Position numbers and translations under genes: made by a program | The notes under the pieces: model-generated | What the model was told of the DNA's origin: nothing | Database searches by the model: none | The model's input: only the letters and a program-made list of their open reading frames with translations | Source of the DNA: CAVSLM01 sp963728895 | GTDB lineage: Bacteria; Pseudomonadota; Gammaproteobacteria; JBBQDK01 | Assembly: GCA_963728895.1 (NCBI GenBank) | Contig: CAVSLM010000007.1 | Span: 434,001 to 498,000 of the forward strand | Length of the DNA: 64,000 nt | Direction: 5' to 3' | Part shown: positions 51,221-60,058 of the stretch, one piece after another | Layout: every line of letters starts with the position of its first letter | How positions within the stretch are numbered: position 1 is the stretch's first letter

Positions 51221-52540
51221 ATGACACGTACCGCAGACGCATGCCCCCTGCCCCCCGGGCCGGCGGAGCTTTATGACCTCGGGTCGACCGACGACTCGCT
51301 GGAGGTCATGCAGGCGCTGTTCGCGCGCTTCGGGGATTTCTACCGGGTGCGCTCGCCGGCACGCGAGGCGGACACTTTCGTGGTCACGCGACCAGCGGAC
51401 ATCAAGCACGTGCTGGTGAACAACCAGCACAACTACACCAAGGGTGTGGGGCACGACCGCATCAAGATCCTGCTCGGCAACGGCATCATGGTGAGCGAGG
51501 GCGCCATGTGGCGGCGCCAGCGGCGCATGATTCAGCCCATGTTCCATCGCCAGGTGGTGCAGCGCTTCCTCGGGGTCATGGCACACTGCAACCGGACGCT
51601 GCTGGAACGCTGGACGGTGGCGGCCGAGCGCGGCGAGCGCGTCAACCTCACCGAGGACATGAGCGAGCTCACGCTGCGGGTGATGCTGGAGTCGCTGTTC
51701 AGCGAGGACCTGCCCGGGCTGGATGCCGCCGCCGGCGGCAATCCCTTTGCTCTGGTCACCGAGGAGTCGGCGCGTGATCTGCAGTTCGCGGTGCGCTTCC
51801 GCACCCTCACCCGGGTGGTCGCGGCGATCGTCGAGGCGCGCCGGCGCGAGGACCGGCTGCCGTTCGATTTCCTTTCCATGCTGATGCAGGCGCGCGACAA
51901 GGAGAACCACCAGCCCATGGCGGAGCGCGAGCTGATCGACGAGGTGATGACCCTGGTCGTCGCGGGGCACGAGACCACGGCGAGCGCGCTCAACTGGACC
52001 TGGTATCTGCTCGCCCATCATCCGCAAGCGGAACGCCGGATGCACGAGGAGATCGATCACTGGCAAGTGCCCGAGACCCTGAGCCTGGATGCGCTCAACG
52101 GTCTCGCCTACACCGGGCAGGTGGTCTCCGAGGCGCTGCGGCTCTATCCGCCCGGCTGGCTCCTCACGCGGCGCGCCGTCCATGCCGACCGGCTGGGCGA
52201 ATTTCCCGTGTCGCCGCGCACCGACGTTTTCATCAGCCCCTATCTCATGCACCGGCATCCGCAATACTGGCCGGAGCCCGAGCGCTTTCTTCCCGAGCGC
52301 TTCGCGCCGGAACAGGAACGATCGCGCAACCACTACAGCTACATCCCCTTCGCCGTCGGGGCACGCCATTGCGTGGGCGAGAGCTTCGCCATCGCGGAAA
52401 TGAAGCTGCACCTCGCCACCCTGGCGCGGCACTTTTGCCTGCGCGATCGCGATGCGGGCCCGGTCGAGATCGAGGCGCGGGTCAATCTGCGCACCAGACA
52501 CAACCTGCATCTGCTCGTGGAGAAGCGTCAACCGTCATGA
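51221..52540 (+). CDS. Cytochrome P450 monooxygenase
   Basis: The 439-residue protein has all P450 landmarks: a C-helix W-R-R-Q-R-R (97-102), the I-helix oxygen-activation motif A-G-H-E-T-T (249-254), E304-x-x-R307, and the heme-binding F-x-x-G-x-R-x-C-x-G in PFAVGARHCVGES with Cys384. It has no membrane anchor and no fused reductase, so it needs ferredoxin or another redox partner. Its stop overlaps the start of the acyl-AMP ligase gene (ATGA), so it probably oxidises the acyl chain the ligase loads on its carrier domain; this is inference. Confidence 0.95.
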   Translation: MTRTADACPLPPGPAELYDLGSTDDSLEVMQALFARFGDFYRVRSPAREADTFVVTRPADIKHVLVNNQHNYTKGVGHDRIKILLGNGIMVSEGAMWRRQRRMIQPMFHRQVVQRFLGVMAHCNRTLLERWTVAAERGERVNLTEDMSELTLRVMLESLFSEDLPGLDAAAGGNPFALVTEESARDLQFAVRFRTLTRVVAAIVEARRREDRLPFDFLSMLMQARDKENHQPMAERELIDEVMTLVVAGHETTASALNWTWYLLAHHPQAERRMHEEIDHWQVPETLSLDALNGLAYTGQVVSEALRLYPPGWLLTRRAVHADRLGEFPVSPRTDVFISPYLMHRHPQYWPEPERFLPERFAPEQERSRNHYSYIPFAVGARHCVGESFAIAEMKLHLATLARHFCLRDRDAGPVEIEARVNLRTRHNLHLLVEKRQPS

Positions 52541-54510
52541 TCCGTACCGATTACCCCACCCTCCCCGATGCGCTGGAAGCCTGCGCGCGCGCCGATCGCC
52601 ACATCACCTATCTGGCCAGCGAAGGCGGGGAGCGCGTCGTCTCCTTCGCCGAGCTGCGCCAGCGTGCACTGGGCATTCTGCATCATCTGCAGTGCTCGGG
52701 CCTCGAGGCCGGCGACGAGCTGATCCTGTATCTTCCGGACAACGCCCCATTCATCGATGCGTTCTGGGCGTGTCTGCTGGGTGGCATCGTGCCGGTACCG
52801 GTCGCGGTGGGGGTCAACGACGAGCAGCGCCTCAAGCTGTTCCGGATTTTCGAGCACCTGCAGCGGCCCTGGCTCTATACCGACCTGCGCACGCTCGATC
52901 GGCTTTCCCTGTTCTCCGCGGCACGTGGCCTCAACGATGAGCTTGCGCGCATGCACCGGCGCTGCGTGAAGCTCGACCAGATCGGCGACATCGCGCAACC
53001 GGGCTTGCGCCACAGTGGCGCGCCGCACGACGTCGCCTTCGTACAGTTCTCCTCCGGCTCGACCAGCACGCCCAAGGGCGTGGTGCTCACCCACCGCAAT
53101 CTGCTGAGCAACATCGAAGGCATCGCGGCCGGCGCCCGGTTCACCGATCGCGACGTGAGCCTCAGCTGGATGCCGCTCACCCACGACATGGGGCTGATCG
53201 GCTTCCATCTGAACATGCTGGTGTGCGGGATCTCGCACTGCCTGATGCCGACCGATCTGTTCGTGCGCCGGCCGCTGCTGTGGCTGCAGGCGGCGAGCGC
53301 CAGGCGCGCCACCGTGCTGTGCTCGCCCAACTTCGGCTACAAGCATGTTCTCAAGGTCTTCGATCCGGCGCGCCTGGGTGAGATCGACCTGTCGCCAGTG
53401 CGGCTGCTCTTCAACGGCGCCGAGCCGATCTCCGCCGAGCTCTGCGAGCGCTTCCTGGAGCGCATGGCGCCCTACGGGCTCGAGCGCAGCGCCATGTTCC
53501 CGGTGTACGGCCTCGCCGAGGCGAGCCTTGCGGTGACCTTTCCCGCGCTCGGCGCGCCGCTGCACACGCTCACGCTGCAACGCCAGGGACTGCAGGTCGG
53601 GGCGGCCGTCGTGCCTGCCGCATCCGACGATGCGCAGGCGATCCGCTTCGTCGGTGTCGGTCACCCGATTCGCAACTGCGCAGTGCGCATTGCCGGCGAT
53701 GCGCGTCGCGCGCTGCCGCCCGGGCACATCGGGCATGTGCTGATCCGCGGCGAGAACGTCGCCGCCGGCTACTATCAGGACCCGGAGGCAACCGCCGCCG
53801 TACGGACAGACGACGGCTGGCTGGACACCGGGGATCTCGGACTGCTTTCCGAAAGTGAGCTCTACATCACCGGGCGCTCGAAGGACATCATTTTCGCGAA
53901 CGGACAGAACTACTATCCGCACGATCTGGAAGCCGTGGCCGAGCGCGCCGCCGGCATCGAGCTCGGCAAGGTGGCGGCCTGCGGCGCGCGCCGTCCCGAT
54001 GCGGCCGAGGATGAGGTACTGCTGTTCGTGGTGCACCGCGGCGATCCCGAGCGCTTCGCGCCGCTTGCAGCAACCCTTGCGCGTACCATGAGCGAGCAGT
54101 TGGGCCTGGAGATCGCCCACGTGGTGCCGGTGCCGCGGCTGCCCAAGACCACCAGCGGCAAGGTGCAGCGCCATCTGCTGGCGGAGAGCTACGTGGCCGG
54201 GGAACACGCTGCGGTGCTGGAAACGCTCGAGCGGCGATCGGCCACCGCGCAGGCTTCGAGGGGTGATACCCGCTCGGCGATCGAGGCAACGCTGAAGAGC
54301 ATCTGCGAATCGGCCATCGGCAAGCCGATCGGTGCCGATGACAGCCTGTTCGAGGCCGGCACGACGTCACTGACGCTGGCGCAGATCCACGAGCGCATCG
54401 AGGAGACCTATCCCGGGCAGGTCGACGTCACGGACCTGTTCGACTACCCGAGCGTTGCCGCGCTTGCCGTCTATCTCGAGCACAAGCAACGGCAGGGACT
54501 CACGGCCTGA
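52537..54510 (+). CDS. Fatty acyl-AMP ligase fused to an acyl carrier domain
   Basis: The 657-residue protein is an ANL-superfamily adenylating enzyme with P-loop V-Q-F-S-S-G-S-T-S-T-P-K-G-V, S-W-M-P-L-T-H-D-M-G-L-I-G, Y-G-L-A-E-A-S-L-A-V and the catalytic T-S-G-K-V-Q-R. S-W-x-P-x-x-H-D-M-G-L is typical of FAAL-type ligases that pass acyl-adenylates to carrier proteins. The last ~80 residues form an ACP with the phosphopantetheine Ser611 in F-E-A-G-T-T-S-L. Coupled to the P450 by a 4-bp overlap, the pair should activate a fatty acid and hydroxylate it on the carrier. No PKS or NRPS follows in the window. Confidence 0.9.
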   Translation: MIRTDYPTLPDALEACARADRHITYLASEGGERVVSFAELRQRALGILHHLQCSGLEAGDELILYLPDNAPFIDAFWACLLGGIVPVPVAVGVNDEQRLKLFRIFEHLQRPWLYTDLRTLDRLSLFSAARGLNDELARMHRRCVKLDQIGDIAQPGLRHSGAPHDVAFVQFSSGSTSTPKGVVLTHRNLLSNIEGIAAGARFTDRDVSLSWMPLTHDMGLIGFHLNMLVCGISHCLMPTDLFVRRPLLWLQAASARRATVLCSPNFGYKHVLKVFDPARLGEIDLSPVRLLFNGAEPISAELCERFLERMAPYGLERSAMFPVYGLAEASLAVTFPALGAPLHTLTLQRQGLQVGAAVVPAASDDAQAIRFVGVGHPIRNCAVRIAGDARRALPPGHIGHVLIRGENVAAGYYQDPEATAAVRTDDGWLDTGDLGLLSESELYITGRSKDIIFANGQNYYPHDLEAVAERAAGIELGKVAACGARRPDAAEDEVLLFVVHRGDPERFAPLAATLARTMSEQLGLEIAHVVPVPRLPKTTSGKVQRHLLAESYVAGEHAAVLETLERRSATAQASRGDTRSAIEATLKSICESAIGKPIGADDSLFEAGTTSLTLAQIHERIEETYPGQVDVTDLFDYPSVAALAVYLEHKQRQGLTA

Positions 54511-54599
54511 GCGCCCGCCCCGCCGGAGCGCGGTGCATACCCGCGCTCCCTCGTCGTCCCGACCGTCCCCATCACCCTCTCCTGCAGTCCCGATACCGG

Positions 54600-55080
54600 C
54601 GGCGCTGCGCGCCGCAAGGATCGCGGTGCGCAGCCCCGCTCCCACGGTGCCGGCATTCAGGACCGCGGGATCAACCTACACCCGCAGAGCCTCATGGTCC
54701 TGCCGAGGACGAACAACGCACCTGTAGGAGCGTCGCTCCCGGCGGCGCGATGCGGCCCGCAGGGCCGCGGTCCTGCCAATGCTCCATACGGGGTCGAAAG
54801 GCAGCGGCGCTGGCGCGCCGCAAGGATCGCGGTGCGCAGCCCCGCGCCCACGGTGCCGTCATTCAGGACCGCGGGATCAACCTACACCCGCAGAGCCTCA
54901 TGGTCCTGCCGAGGACGAACAACGCACCTGTAGGAGCGTCGCTCCCGGCGGCGCGATGGCGGCCGATAGGGCCGCGCTGCTTCTATGCCTGTAACGCGCT
55001 CGAAAGGCGGCGGCGCTCGCGCGCCGCAGGATCGCGGTGCGCAGCCCCGCTCCCACGGTGCAGTCATTCAGGCCAACGGG
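54600..55080. repeat. Tandem ~204-bp REP/BIME-like repeats (2.3 units)
   Basis: Units begin at about 54609, 54814 and 55017 with GCGCCGCAAGGATCGCGG. Each unit contains a GTAGGAGCGTCGCTCCC hairpin and a CTGCCGAGGACGAACAAC segment. The same repeat occurs at 63345-63720 in the opposite orientation. Short ORFs inside it look like artefacts. Confidence 0.85.
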
Positions 55081-55086
55081 AAACCC

Positions 55087-56028
55087 TCAACCATAGAGGG
55101 TCGGCTTGTAGCGCCAGCGCTCGTAGACCCAAAGCCAGTTCTCTGGATTGGCACTGACTTGCGACTCCAGTTCACGCACGTACGCCTCGGCGACCTGCTG
55201 GCCGGTCTGGGCGTAGGGCGGCTCGGCGATGCGCTTCAGCACGATGCGATAGTAGCCGCGCGAGACCCGGTGCATGTGCACGAACACCACGGGATAGCGC
55301 ACGATGCGCGCGATCTTGTCGACGCCCGGGTGGAATGCGGTGGGCTGACCGAGGAAGTTCAGCCAGAGCTTCTCCTGCTCCTGGTGCGGGGCCTGGTCCG
55401 TAACCATGGCCACCGCCCGAACCAGGCTTCGGCGTCTCACCGTTTCCAGGAGAAAGTCCTGCACCGGAATCAGCGTTGCGCCGAAGCGCGTGCGCATATC
55501 GAGCAGCAGGCGGTCGAAGTCGCGGTGCTTGAGCGGCTTGTACACGGCGTCGAGGGGCCCGAGGTGCAGACAGCTCGCCAGCAGCAGCCACTCCCAGTTG
55601 CAGAAATGCGCGGCGAGCAGCAGCACCGGCTGGTCGTTACGCAGATAGTCGGTGACCACTTGCGGGTTCTGCACGCTCACCCGGCGCCGCAGCTGCGCCG
55701 CGCCGATGCTCATGCCCTTCACGACCTCCACGAACACGTCGAACAGGTTGCGATAGGAAGCCTTGGCGATGGCTTGCAGCTGCGCTTCCGTCTTGTGCGG
55801 AAACGCGGTGCGCAGGCCCTGCAGCACCAGCGCCTTGCGATAGCGCACCACGTACCAGGCGAGGAAGTACAGCAGGTCGGCGAAGCGGTACAGTATCAGC
55901 AGCGGCACCCGCGACAACAGCCGAAAGGGAGCCGCAATGCGTCTTTGAGGTTGCGCTCGGACCTGCCCGGGGTTTGAGGACGCAGTATCAGCGGTTTTCA
56001 CCGGGCGCAGCTTACGGTCACAGGCCAT
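55087..56028 (-). CDS. lpxL: Lipid A biosynthesis-type lysophospholipid acyltransferase (LpxL/HtrB family)
   Basis: From the ATG at 56028 the protein has 313 residues, the usual LpxL size; an upstream start would add improbable sequence. It has an N-terminal membrane helix (R-V-P-L-L-I-L-Y-R-F-A-D-L-L-Y-F-L-A-W-Y), the H-x4-E acyltransferase motif in L-A-A-H-F-C-N-W-E-W, M-V-T-D-Q-A-P, F-L-G-Q-P-T-A-F-H-P-G and E-N-W-L-W-V-Y-E-R-W-R. It adds the secondary acyl chain to lipid A or an ornithine-lipid-like acceptor at the inner membrane. It is divergent from the FAD oxidoreductase gene. Confidence 0.9.
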   Translation of the reverse strand: MACDRKLRPVKTADTASSNPGQVRAQPQRRIAAPFRLLSRVPLLILYRFADLLYFLAWYVVRYRKALVLQGLRTAFPHKTEAQLQAIAKASYRNLFDVFVEVVKGMSIGAAQLRRRVSVQNPQVVTDYLRNDQPVLLLAAHFCNWEWLLLASCLHLGPLDAVYKPLKHRDFDRLLLDMRTRFGATLIPVQDFLLETVRRRSLVRAVAMVTDQAPHQEQEKLWLNFLGQPTAFHPGVDKIARIVRYPVVFVHMHRVSRGYYRIVLKRIAEPPYAQTGQQVAEAYVRELESQVSANPENWLWVYERWRYKPTLYG

Positions 56029-56135
56029 GATCGGCAACTGTCGCGCGGCGGGTGCACAGCCTCGCCTATACTGTCGTTTGAACCGCGCCGGCGGCGAGCC
56101 GGTAACGTTGTGCGTTATGGTCAAGGGGAAAGCAC

Positions 56136-57341
56136 ATGGCGACACCTATTCACGACTACGTGATCGTCGGCGGCGGCCTGGCCGGTGCCTCGGCCGTGCA
56201 GGGCCTGCGCGAGATCGACCGTGACGGCAGCGTGCTGCTGATCGGCGCGGAGCCGTATCTTCCGTACCATCGCCCGCCGCTCTCGAAGGGGCTTTGGACC
56301 GGCAAGAAACAGCCCGACCAGATCTTCGTCGAAGGCCGCGACTTCTACGAACGCAACGGCATCAGTCTGGCGCTCGGCAAGCGTGTGCGCGACCTTGATG
56401 TGCATGCCAGAACCCTGACCGACACCGGCGGGGCGGTGCACCGCTATCGCAAGCTGTTGCTGGCGACCGGGGGGAGACCGCGCCGGCTCTCGCTGCCGGG
56501 CGGGGACCTGGAGGGCATCTGTTATTTCCGCAGCCTCGACGACTTCCATCTGCTGCACGGGCAGGTTTCGCCCGGCGCCACGGCGGTGGTCATCGGCGGC
56601 GGGTTCATTGGCTCGGAGCTCGCGGCCGCGCTGTGTGAGAACCAGGTCAAGGTCACCATGATCTTCCCGGGGCCGTACCTGTGCGACCGCGTCTTTCCGC
56701 AGGACCTGGCGGCGGCCATCCAGGAGCAGTATCGCGCGCGCGGCATCGAAATCCTGCATTCCGATCGGCCCGCAACCATACAGCGCGACGGGGGCGGCTT
56801 TCTGACCACCACCCGCGACGGCAAACAGGTGAAGTCGGACCTCATGGTCGTCGGCATCGGCATCGATCCGGAGACGAAACTGGCGCAGAAGGCCGGCCTG
56901 GAGGTGGATAACGGCGTGGTGGTGGATGAATACCTGCGGACCTCCGCGAGCGACGTCTATGCGGCCGGCGATCTGGCGATGTTTCCCTACGCCGTGCTCG
57001 GGCGGCGCATGCGCATGGAGCACTGGGATAATGCGCTCAACCAGGGCAAATGCGCGGGACGCAATCTCGCAGGCATGCAGGAGGCCTATTCCTACCAGCC
57101 GTATTTCTTCTCCGACCTGTTCGATTTCGGCTACGAGGCGACGGGAGACGTCGATGCGCGCCTGGAGACCTTTGCCGACTGGCAGGAAGAGTATCGGACC
57201 GGAGTGATCTACTACCTGCGCGATGGGCGCGTGGCCGGCGTGCTGATGTGCAACGTGTGGGAAAAGGTCGATGCCGCACGGGCACTGGTGCGCAGCGGCG
57301 GACCGGCGGACGCCGCCAGTTTGAAGGGCGCAATCTCGTAG
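56136..57341 (+). CDS. FAD-dependent NAD(P)H:ferredoxin/rubredoxin reductase-like oxidoreductase
   Basis: AAGGGG lies 7 bp before the ATG. The 401-residue protein has FAD-binding V-I-V-G-G-G-L-A-G-A-S-A, the R-P-P-L-S-K motif of the ferredoxin-reductase/AIF branch, A-T-G-G-R-P, a second dinucleotide fold V-V-I-G-G-G-F-I-G-S-E-L, and Y-A-A-G-D-L-A-M-F near the C-terminus. Such enzymes pass electrons from NADH to ferredoxins. It could be the missing redox partner supply for the nearby P450, but that is only proximity. Confidence 0.88.
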   Translation: MATPIHDYVIVGGGLAGASAVQGLREIDRDGSVLLIGAEPYLPYHRPPLSKGLWTGKKQPDQIFVEGRDFYERNGISLALGKRVRDLDVHARTLTDTGGAVHRYRKLLLATGGRPRRLSLPGGDLEGICYFRSLDDFHLLHGQVSPGATAVVIGGGFIGSELAAALCENQVKVTMIFPGPYLCDRVFPQDLAAAIQEQYRARGIEILHSDRPATIQRDGGGFLTTTRDGKQVKSDLMVVGIGIDPETKLAQKAGLEVDNGVVVDEYLRTSASDVYAAGDLAMFPYAVLGRRMRMEHWDNALNQGKCAGRNLAGMQEAYSYQPYFFSDLFDFGYEATGDVDARLETFADWQEEYRTGVIYYLRDGRVAGVLMCNVWEKVDAARALVRSGGPADAASLKGAIS

Positions 57342-57443
57342 GAGTGCGGCTCCCGCACGCGGAGTTCGATTCGCGCGTCGCTGGTTGGTTGCAACCCGCT
57401 ATTGTCCGCGTGCGTGGGACGCACCCTACAGATTTGCGACCGC

Positions 57444-59837
57444 TCAATACGGCCAGTACCACTCCCGCACTTCCGGCATGTCCTGACCGTAGCGGCGGGT
57501 GTACTCGTGATGCTCGATCAGCTTGTCGCGGATGAGCTGCTTGGCGTAGGCAGCGAGGTAGCCCAGCTTGGGCACGCGGTCGATGACGTCGGCCACCAGG
57601 TGGAAACGGTCGAGATCGTTGCGTACCACCATGTCGAACGGCGTCGAGGTGGTGCCTTCCTCCTTGTACCCGCGCACATGCAGGTTGCAGTGGTTGGTGC
57701 GCCGGTAGGTGAGGCGGTGGATCAGCCAGGGATAGCCGTGGTAGGCAAAGATGATCGGCTTGTCGGTGGTGAACAGCGTGTCGAAGTCACGTGCGGTAAG
57801 CCCGTTGGGATGCTCTTCGCGCGGCTGCAGGGTCATCAGGTCGACCACGTTGATCACCCGCACCTTGAGCTCCGGCATCTGTTTGCGCAGCATGTCCACC
57901 GCGGCCAGCGTTTCCAGCGTGGGGACGTCGCCGGCGCAGGCCATCACCACGTCGGGCTCCGCTCCGCGATCGTTGCTCGCCCACTCCCAGATGCCGATTC
58001 CCGCCGTGCAATGACGCACCGCCGACTCCATGTCCAGCCATTGCAGCTCCGGCTGCTTGCCGGCGACAATCACGTTGACGAAGTCCCGGCTGCGCAGGCA
58101 TTTGTCGGTCACGTAGAGCAGACAATTGGCATCCGGCGGCAGATACACGCGGATGATGTCGCCCTTCTTGTTCACCACGTGATCGATGAAGCCGGGGTCC
58201 TGGTGTGAAAAGCCGTTGTGGTCCTGGCGCCAGACGTGCGAGGTGAGCAGGTAGTTGAGCGACGATATGGGCCGCCGCCAGGGGATCTCGTTGCGTGTCA
58301 CCTTGAGCCACTTGGCGTGCTGATTGAACATCGAATCCACGATGTGGATGAACGCCTCGTAACAGGAGAACACGCCATGGCGCCCGGTGAGCAGATAGCC
58401 TTCCAGCCAGCCCTGGCAGGTGTGCTCGCTGAGGATCTCCATCACCCGTCCCTCGCGCGCCAGGTTCTCGTCCTCCGGCAGGATGGTCTCCATCCATGCG
58501 CGGTCGGTGACTTCGAACACCGCACTGAGCCGGTTCGACGCCGTCTCGTCGGGGCCCATGAGGCGGAAATTGCGCTGCTTCTTGTTGAGCCGCATCACCT
58601 CGCGCAGCAGCTTGCCCATCTCGCGCGTCGCCTCGGCGCGCACGCGTCCGGGCTGCGGGACGTCGACGGCGAAGTCGCGGAACTCGGGCATGCGCAGATC
58701 CTTGAGCAGAATGCCGCCGTTGGCATGCGGGTTGGCCCCCATGCGCCGGTTTCCGACCGGCGCGAGCCCGGCCAGCTCTTCGACCAGTGCGCCCTGCTCG
58801 TCGAACAGCTCCTCCGGGCGATAGCTCTTCATCCACTGCTCCAGCAGCTCCACATGCTGGGGCTTGGTGGCGAGCTCCGCCAGCGGTACCTGGTGCGAGC
58901 GCCAGAAACCTTCGGTCTTCTTGCCGTCCACTTCCTTGGGACCGGTCCAGCCTTTCGGCGTGCGCAGCACGATCATCGGCCAGCGCGGACGTGAGGCGGC
59001 ACCGGCGCCGCGGGCCTCGCGCTGGATGGAGCGGATCTCCTCGGTCACCGCGTCCAACGTCGCCGCCATCTGCTGATGCATGCGCGTCGGATCGTCGCCT
59101 TCGACAAAATAGGGCTTGTGCCCGTAGCCGACCAGCAGCCGCTCCAGCTCATCGGGGGGCATGCGCGCGAGCAGCGCCGGGTTGGCGATCTTGTAGCCGT
59201 TGAGATGCAGAATCGGCAGCACCGCGCCGTCGTGCATCGGATTCAGGAACTTGTTGGAATGCCAGGACGTCGCCAGTGGTCCGGTCTCGGCCTCGCCGTC
59301 TCCCACGATGCAGGCGACGATCAGGTCCGGGTTGTCGAAGGCCGCGCCGTAGGCGTGCGAAAGCGCATAGCCGAGCTCGCCGCCCTCATGGATCGAGCCC
59401 GGGGTCTCGGGCGCCACGTGGCTCGGGATGCCGCCCGGGAAGGAAAACTGTTTGAACAGGCGCTTGAGACCGGCAGCGTCCTGGGTGATGTTCGGATAGA
59501 CCTCGCTGTAGGTTCCCTCGAGATAGGTGTTCGCCACGATCGCCGGGCCGCCGTGGCCCGGTCCGATGACGAATATCATGTCGAGGTCGCGCTCCTTGAT
59601 CACGCGATTGAGATGGACATAGATGAAGTTCAGTCCCGGCGTCGTACCCCAGTGGCCGAGCAGCCGCGGCTTGATGTGCTCGAGGCGCAGCGGCTCCTTG
59701 AGCAGCGGATTGTCGAGCAGATAGATCTGTCCCACGGAGAGATAGTTGGCCGCGCGCCAGTAGGCGTTCATCTTGCGCAGCTGCTCCTCGGACAACGGGG
59801 GACCTTCCTCCGTGTAAGTGACTGCGGTCTCCAGCAT
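57444..59837 (-). CDS. xfp: Xylulose-5-phosphate/fructose-6-phosphate phosphoketolase
   Basis: AAGGAG lies just before the ATG at 59837; the protein has 797 residues, normal for the family. Phosphoketolase signatures are clear: SHVAPETPGSIHEGGELGYA, V-G-D-G-E-A-E-T-G-P for thiamine diphosphate, L-N-G-Y-K-I, and H-N-G-F-S-H-Q-D-P-G-F. It splits xylulose 5-phosphate (and often fructose 6-phosphate) with phosphate into acetyl phosphate and an aldose phosphate. No acetate kinase gene is beside it. Confidence 0.97.
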   Translation of the reverse strand: MLETAVTYTEEGPPLSEEQLRKMNAYWRAANYLSVGQIYLLDNPLLKEPLRLEHIKPRLLGHWGTTPGLNFIYVHLNRVIKERDLDMIFVIGPGHGGPAIVANTYLEGTYSEVYPNITQDAAGLKRLFKQFSFPGGIPSHVAPETPGSIHEGGELGYALSHAYGAAFDNPDLIVACIVGDGEAETGPLATSWHSNKFLNPMHDGAVLPILHLNGYKIANPALLARMPPDELERLLVGYGHKPYFVEGDDPTRMHQQMAATLDAVTEEIRSIQREARGAGAASRPRWPMIVLRTPKGWTGPKEVDGKKTEGFWRSHQVPLAELATKPQHVELLEQWMKSYRPEELFDEQGALVEELAGLAPVGNRRMGANPHANGGILLKDLRMPEFRDFAVDVPQPGRVRAEATREMGKLLREVMRLNKKQRNFRLMGPDETASNRLSAVFEVTDRAWMETILPEDENLAREGRVMEILSEHTCQGWLEGYLLTGRHGVFSCYEAFIHIVDSMFNQHAKWLKVTRNEIPWRRPISSLNYLLTSHVWRQDHNGFSHQDPGFIDHVVNKKGDIIRVYLPPDANCLLYVTDKCLRSRDFVNVIVAGKQPELQWLDMESAVRHCTAGIGIWEWASNDRGAEPDVVMACAGDVPTLETLAAVDMLRKQMPELKVRVINVVDLMTLQPREEHPNGLTARDFDTLFTTDKPIIFAYHGYPWLIHRLTYRRTNHCNLHVRGYKEEGTTSTPFDMVVRNDLDRFHLVADVIDRVPKLGYLAAYAKQLIRDKLIEHHEYTRRYGQDMPEVREWYWPY

Positions 59838-60058
59838 GGTCGGCTCCTTGAAGGTGGGCGGTACGGTCGCCGGGCGGTGCTTCGCGCGGATCACGCGCGT
59901 ATACGGGGAGAGGTTCGATTCGATAGGGCCACAGCGGGTACTGGTCCGAGCTACTCGTTGCGCCCGGCCGAACCGGGCGACTCGCTCGTGCCAGAGTATA
60001 GCCAGCCGACTGAAGCCTTCCAGGCAGCGAGGGCGCGGGTAACCCGAGGCTGTCCGCC

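Noticed and set aside
54609..55080. Several short ORFs within the 204-bp repeats
   Set aside because: They recur only because the DNA repeats, change frame between units and lack ribosome sites.
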